A DNA stretch of 15,155 bases from Bacteroidota bacterium (GTDB lineage Bacteria; Bacteroidota; Bacteroidia; Chitinophagales; Chitinophagaceae), in the NCBI GenBank assembly GCA_023433265.1, contig JAEZDR010000116.1:1-15155 (forward strand), in the 5' to 3' direction. The notes beneath the pieces were generated by a model. It had not been told where the DNA came from and made no database searches. It saw only the letters and a program-made list of their open reading frames with translations. Below are positions 14,349 to 15,155 of the stretch, piece after piece. A program made the position numbers and the translations under genes. The number at the start of each line of letters is the position of its first letter. The first letter of the stretch is position 1.

Positions 14349-15155
14349 CTAATTAACCTTGCGGCCTTTCCAGGTATATGCTTTCACCTTGCCAAGCAGG
14401 CCGGCAGACACGGTGTAAATGATATGTAAAGGCTGTAGCGGAAAAAACCATTTCAACAAACTTTTTCGCTTAAACATCCCCGCTACGTTGAAAACAAAGA
14501 TGAACTCTATGGAAGCCTTTAATACCAGGAACAGCAGCCAAAACTTAAGCATGTGCCAGGCTTGCATACCTGCTAAAAAAGCGAGTAATGGAAACAGCAG
14601 CAGCAACAGGTTTAAAAGGTACACCACCACTAACACGGCAAAAACATTTTTGTCTTTGTAGTGTGTGCTTTTGCTTGCCCACCTAATACGTTGGTTCAGG
14701 AAGGCAGCCCATGTTTTCATGGCATGCGTATGAACCACTGCACCGCGGCAAAACATGTAACCCACCTTGCCGGGATATTGCTCTCTGATCTTATGCATTA
14801 GCAACATATCATCGCCACTAGCTATCTTGTCAATGCCTTTAAACCCTCCCACTTCCATGAAAGTGCTTTTTTTATACGCAATGTTAGCCCCGTTGCACAT
14901 GCTATGAAAGCCACCACTAACTGAAGCGGCAGTAATACCCTGTAGCGAGAGGAAGTCCAGTTCCTGGAACACAGATACTGCCGTTTCACCACGTTCGTAA
15001 AGTACCGGCGCCGCTACAAATACCACATCCTTTTTCTGGATAAATGCATCGTAATAGGAGAGCCAGGATGAAGGCACTTTACAATCTGCATCGGTAGTAA
15101 CAATCCAGTCGTGTTTGGCAAATTGAATCGCGGTTTCAATTGCTTTCTTCTTATA
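14349..15155 (-). CDS. Glycosyltransferase family 2, membrane-bound (partial, N-terminus off window)
   Basis: The frame is open from base 15155 to the stop at 14349, giving 268 visible residues, with the start beyond the right edge. A short internal GTG at 15077 is not the start, because the coding sequence continues upstream with the donor-binding motif TTDADC (20-25; D22 and D24 are the DxD metal/nucleotide site). Other GT2 features are NGANIAYKK (88-96), SGDD (113-116) and QRIRW (155-159), which fits the QxxRW motif of processive or polysaccharide GT2 enzymes. Three C-terminal hydrophobic segments lie at about 171-196, 201-226 and 235-256, followed by a basic tail. It probably makes or extends a cell-surface glycan at the inner membrane, but donor and product cannot be read from sequence. 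It is 40 bases upstream of the permease on the same strand; any functional link is unproven. Confidence 0.93.
   Translation of the reverse strand, partial: YKKKAIETAIQFAKHDWIVTTDADCKVPSSWLSYYDAFIQKKDVVFVAAPVLYERGETAVSVFQELDFLSLQGITAASVSGGFHSMCNGANIAYKKSTFMEVGGFKGIDKIASGDDMLLMHKIREQYPGKVGYMFCRGAVVHTHAMKTWAAFLNQRIRWASKSTHYKDKNVFAVLVVVYLLNLLLLLFPLLAFLAGMQAWHMLKFWLLFLVLKASIEFIFVFNVAGMFKRKSLLKWFFPLQPLHIIYTVSAGLLGKVKAYTWKGRKVN

Noticed and set aside
14349..15077. Treating the GTG at 15077 as the GT2 start
   Set aside because: The frame continues upstream to the window edge and encodes the essential DxD motif, so the gene is truncated by the window rather than starting here.

Overview
The window looks like an ordinary stretch of chromosome from a Bacteroidota bacterium, most likely from the Chitinophagaceae or a close relative. 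The reasons are the gene families (a Bacteroidetes-style multi-PAS cytosolic histidine kinase, a short membrane-anchored protein of a kind I associate with this phylum, a lipoprotein with a KKEE tail after the lipobox cysteine), the lack of clear Shine-Dalgarno sequences, one good match to the TAnnTTTG promoter element, and moderate GC. The genus assignment is inference. I see no phage, transposase, CRISPR array, rRNA or tRNA.

Layout. Positions 1-625 (minus) hold the start of a polytopic membrane protein that runs off the left edge. It is divergent from a complete GT4 glycosyltransferase (701-1840, plus). These two, with a GT2 glycosyltransferase cut by the right edge (14349-15155, minus), suggest envelope or exopolysaccharide work at both ends, though nothing shows they act together. 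A 941-residue PAS-repeat histidine kinase (1901-4726, minus) follows. Then come a small membrane-anchored protein (5061-5573, plus) and a methylmalonyl-CoA mutase large subunit without its B12 domain (5754-7343, plus).

The middle is minus-strand: a lipoprotein (7347-8192), a HEAT-like helical protein (8250-8777), a stand-alone GAF protein (8909-9412), then the chaperone operon grpE-dnaJ (11355 down to 9586). That operon ends in a clear intrinsic terminator at 9525-9559. GrpE and DnaJ are the nucleotide-exchange factor and J-domain partner of DnaK, which is not in the window.

Upstream of grpE lies a 376-base intergenic region with an 11-bp tandem repeat array (about eight units) and an 8-bp inverted repeat in the probable grpE leader. 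To its right are a saccharopine dehydrogenase family enzyme (11732-13234, plus; lysine catabolism) and, convergent with it, a DppC/OppC-type ABC permease (13238-14308, minus) that sits 40 bases downstream of the GT2 gene.

I found no convincing new multi-gene system. The observations most worth a second look are the 11-bp array, the unnamed N-terminal domain of the kinase, the mutase subunit lacking a local partner, the conserved-motif lipoprotein, and the palindrome upstream of the GAF gene.
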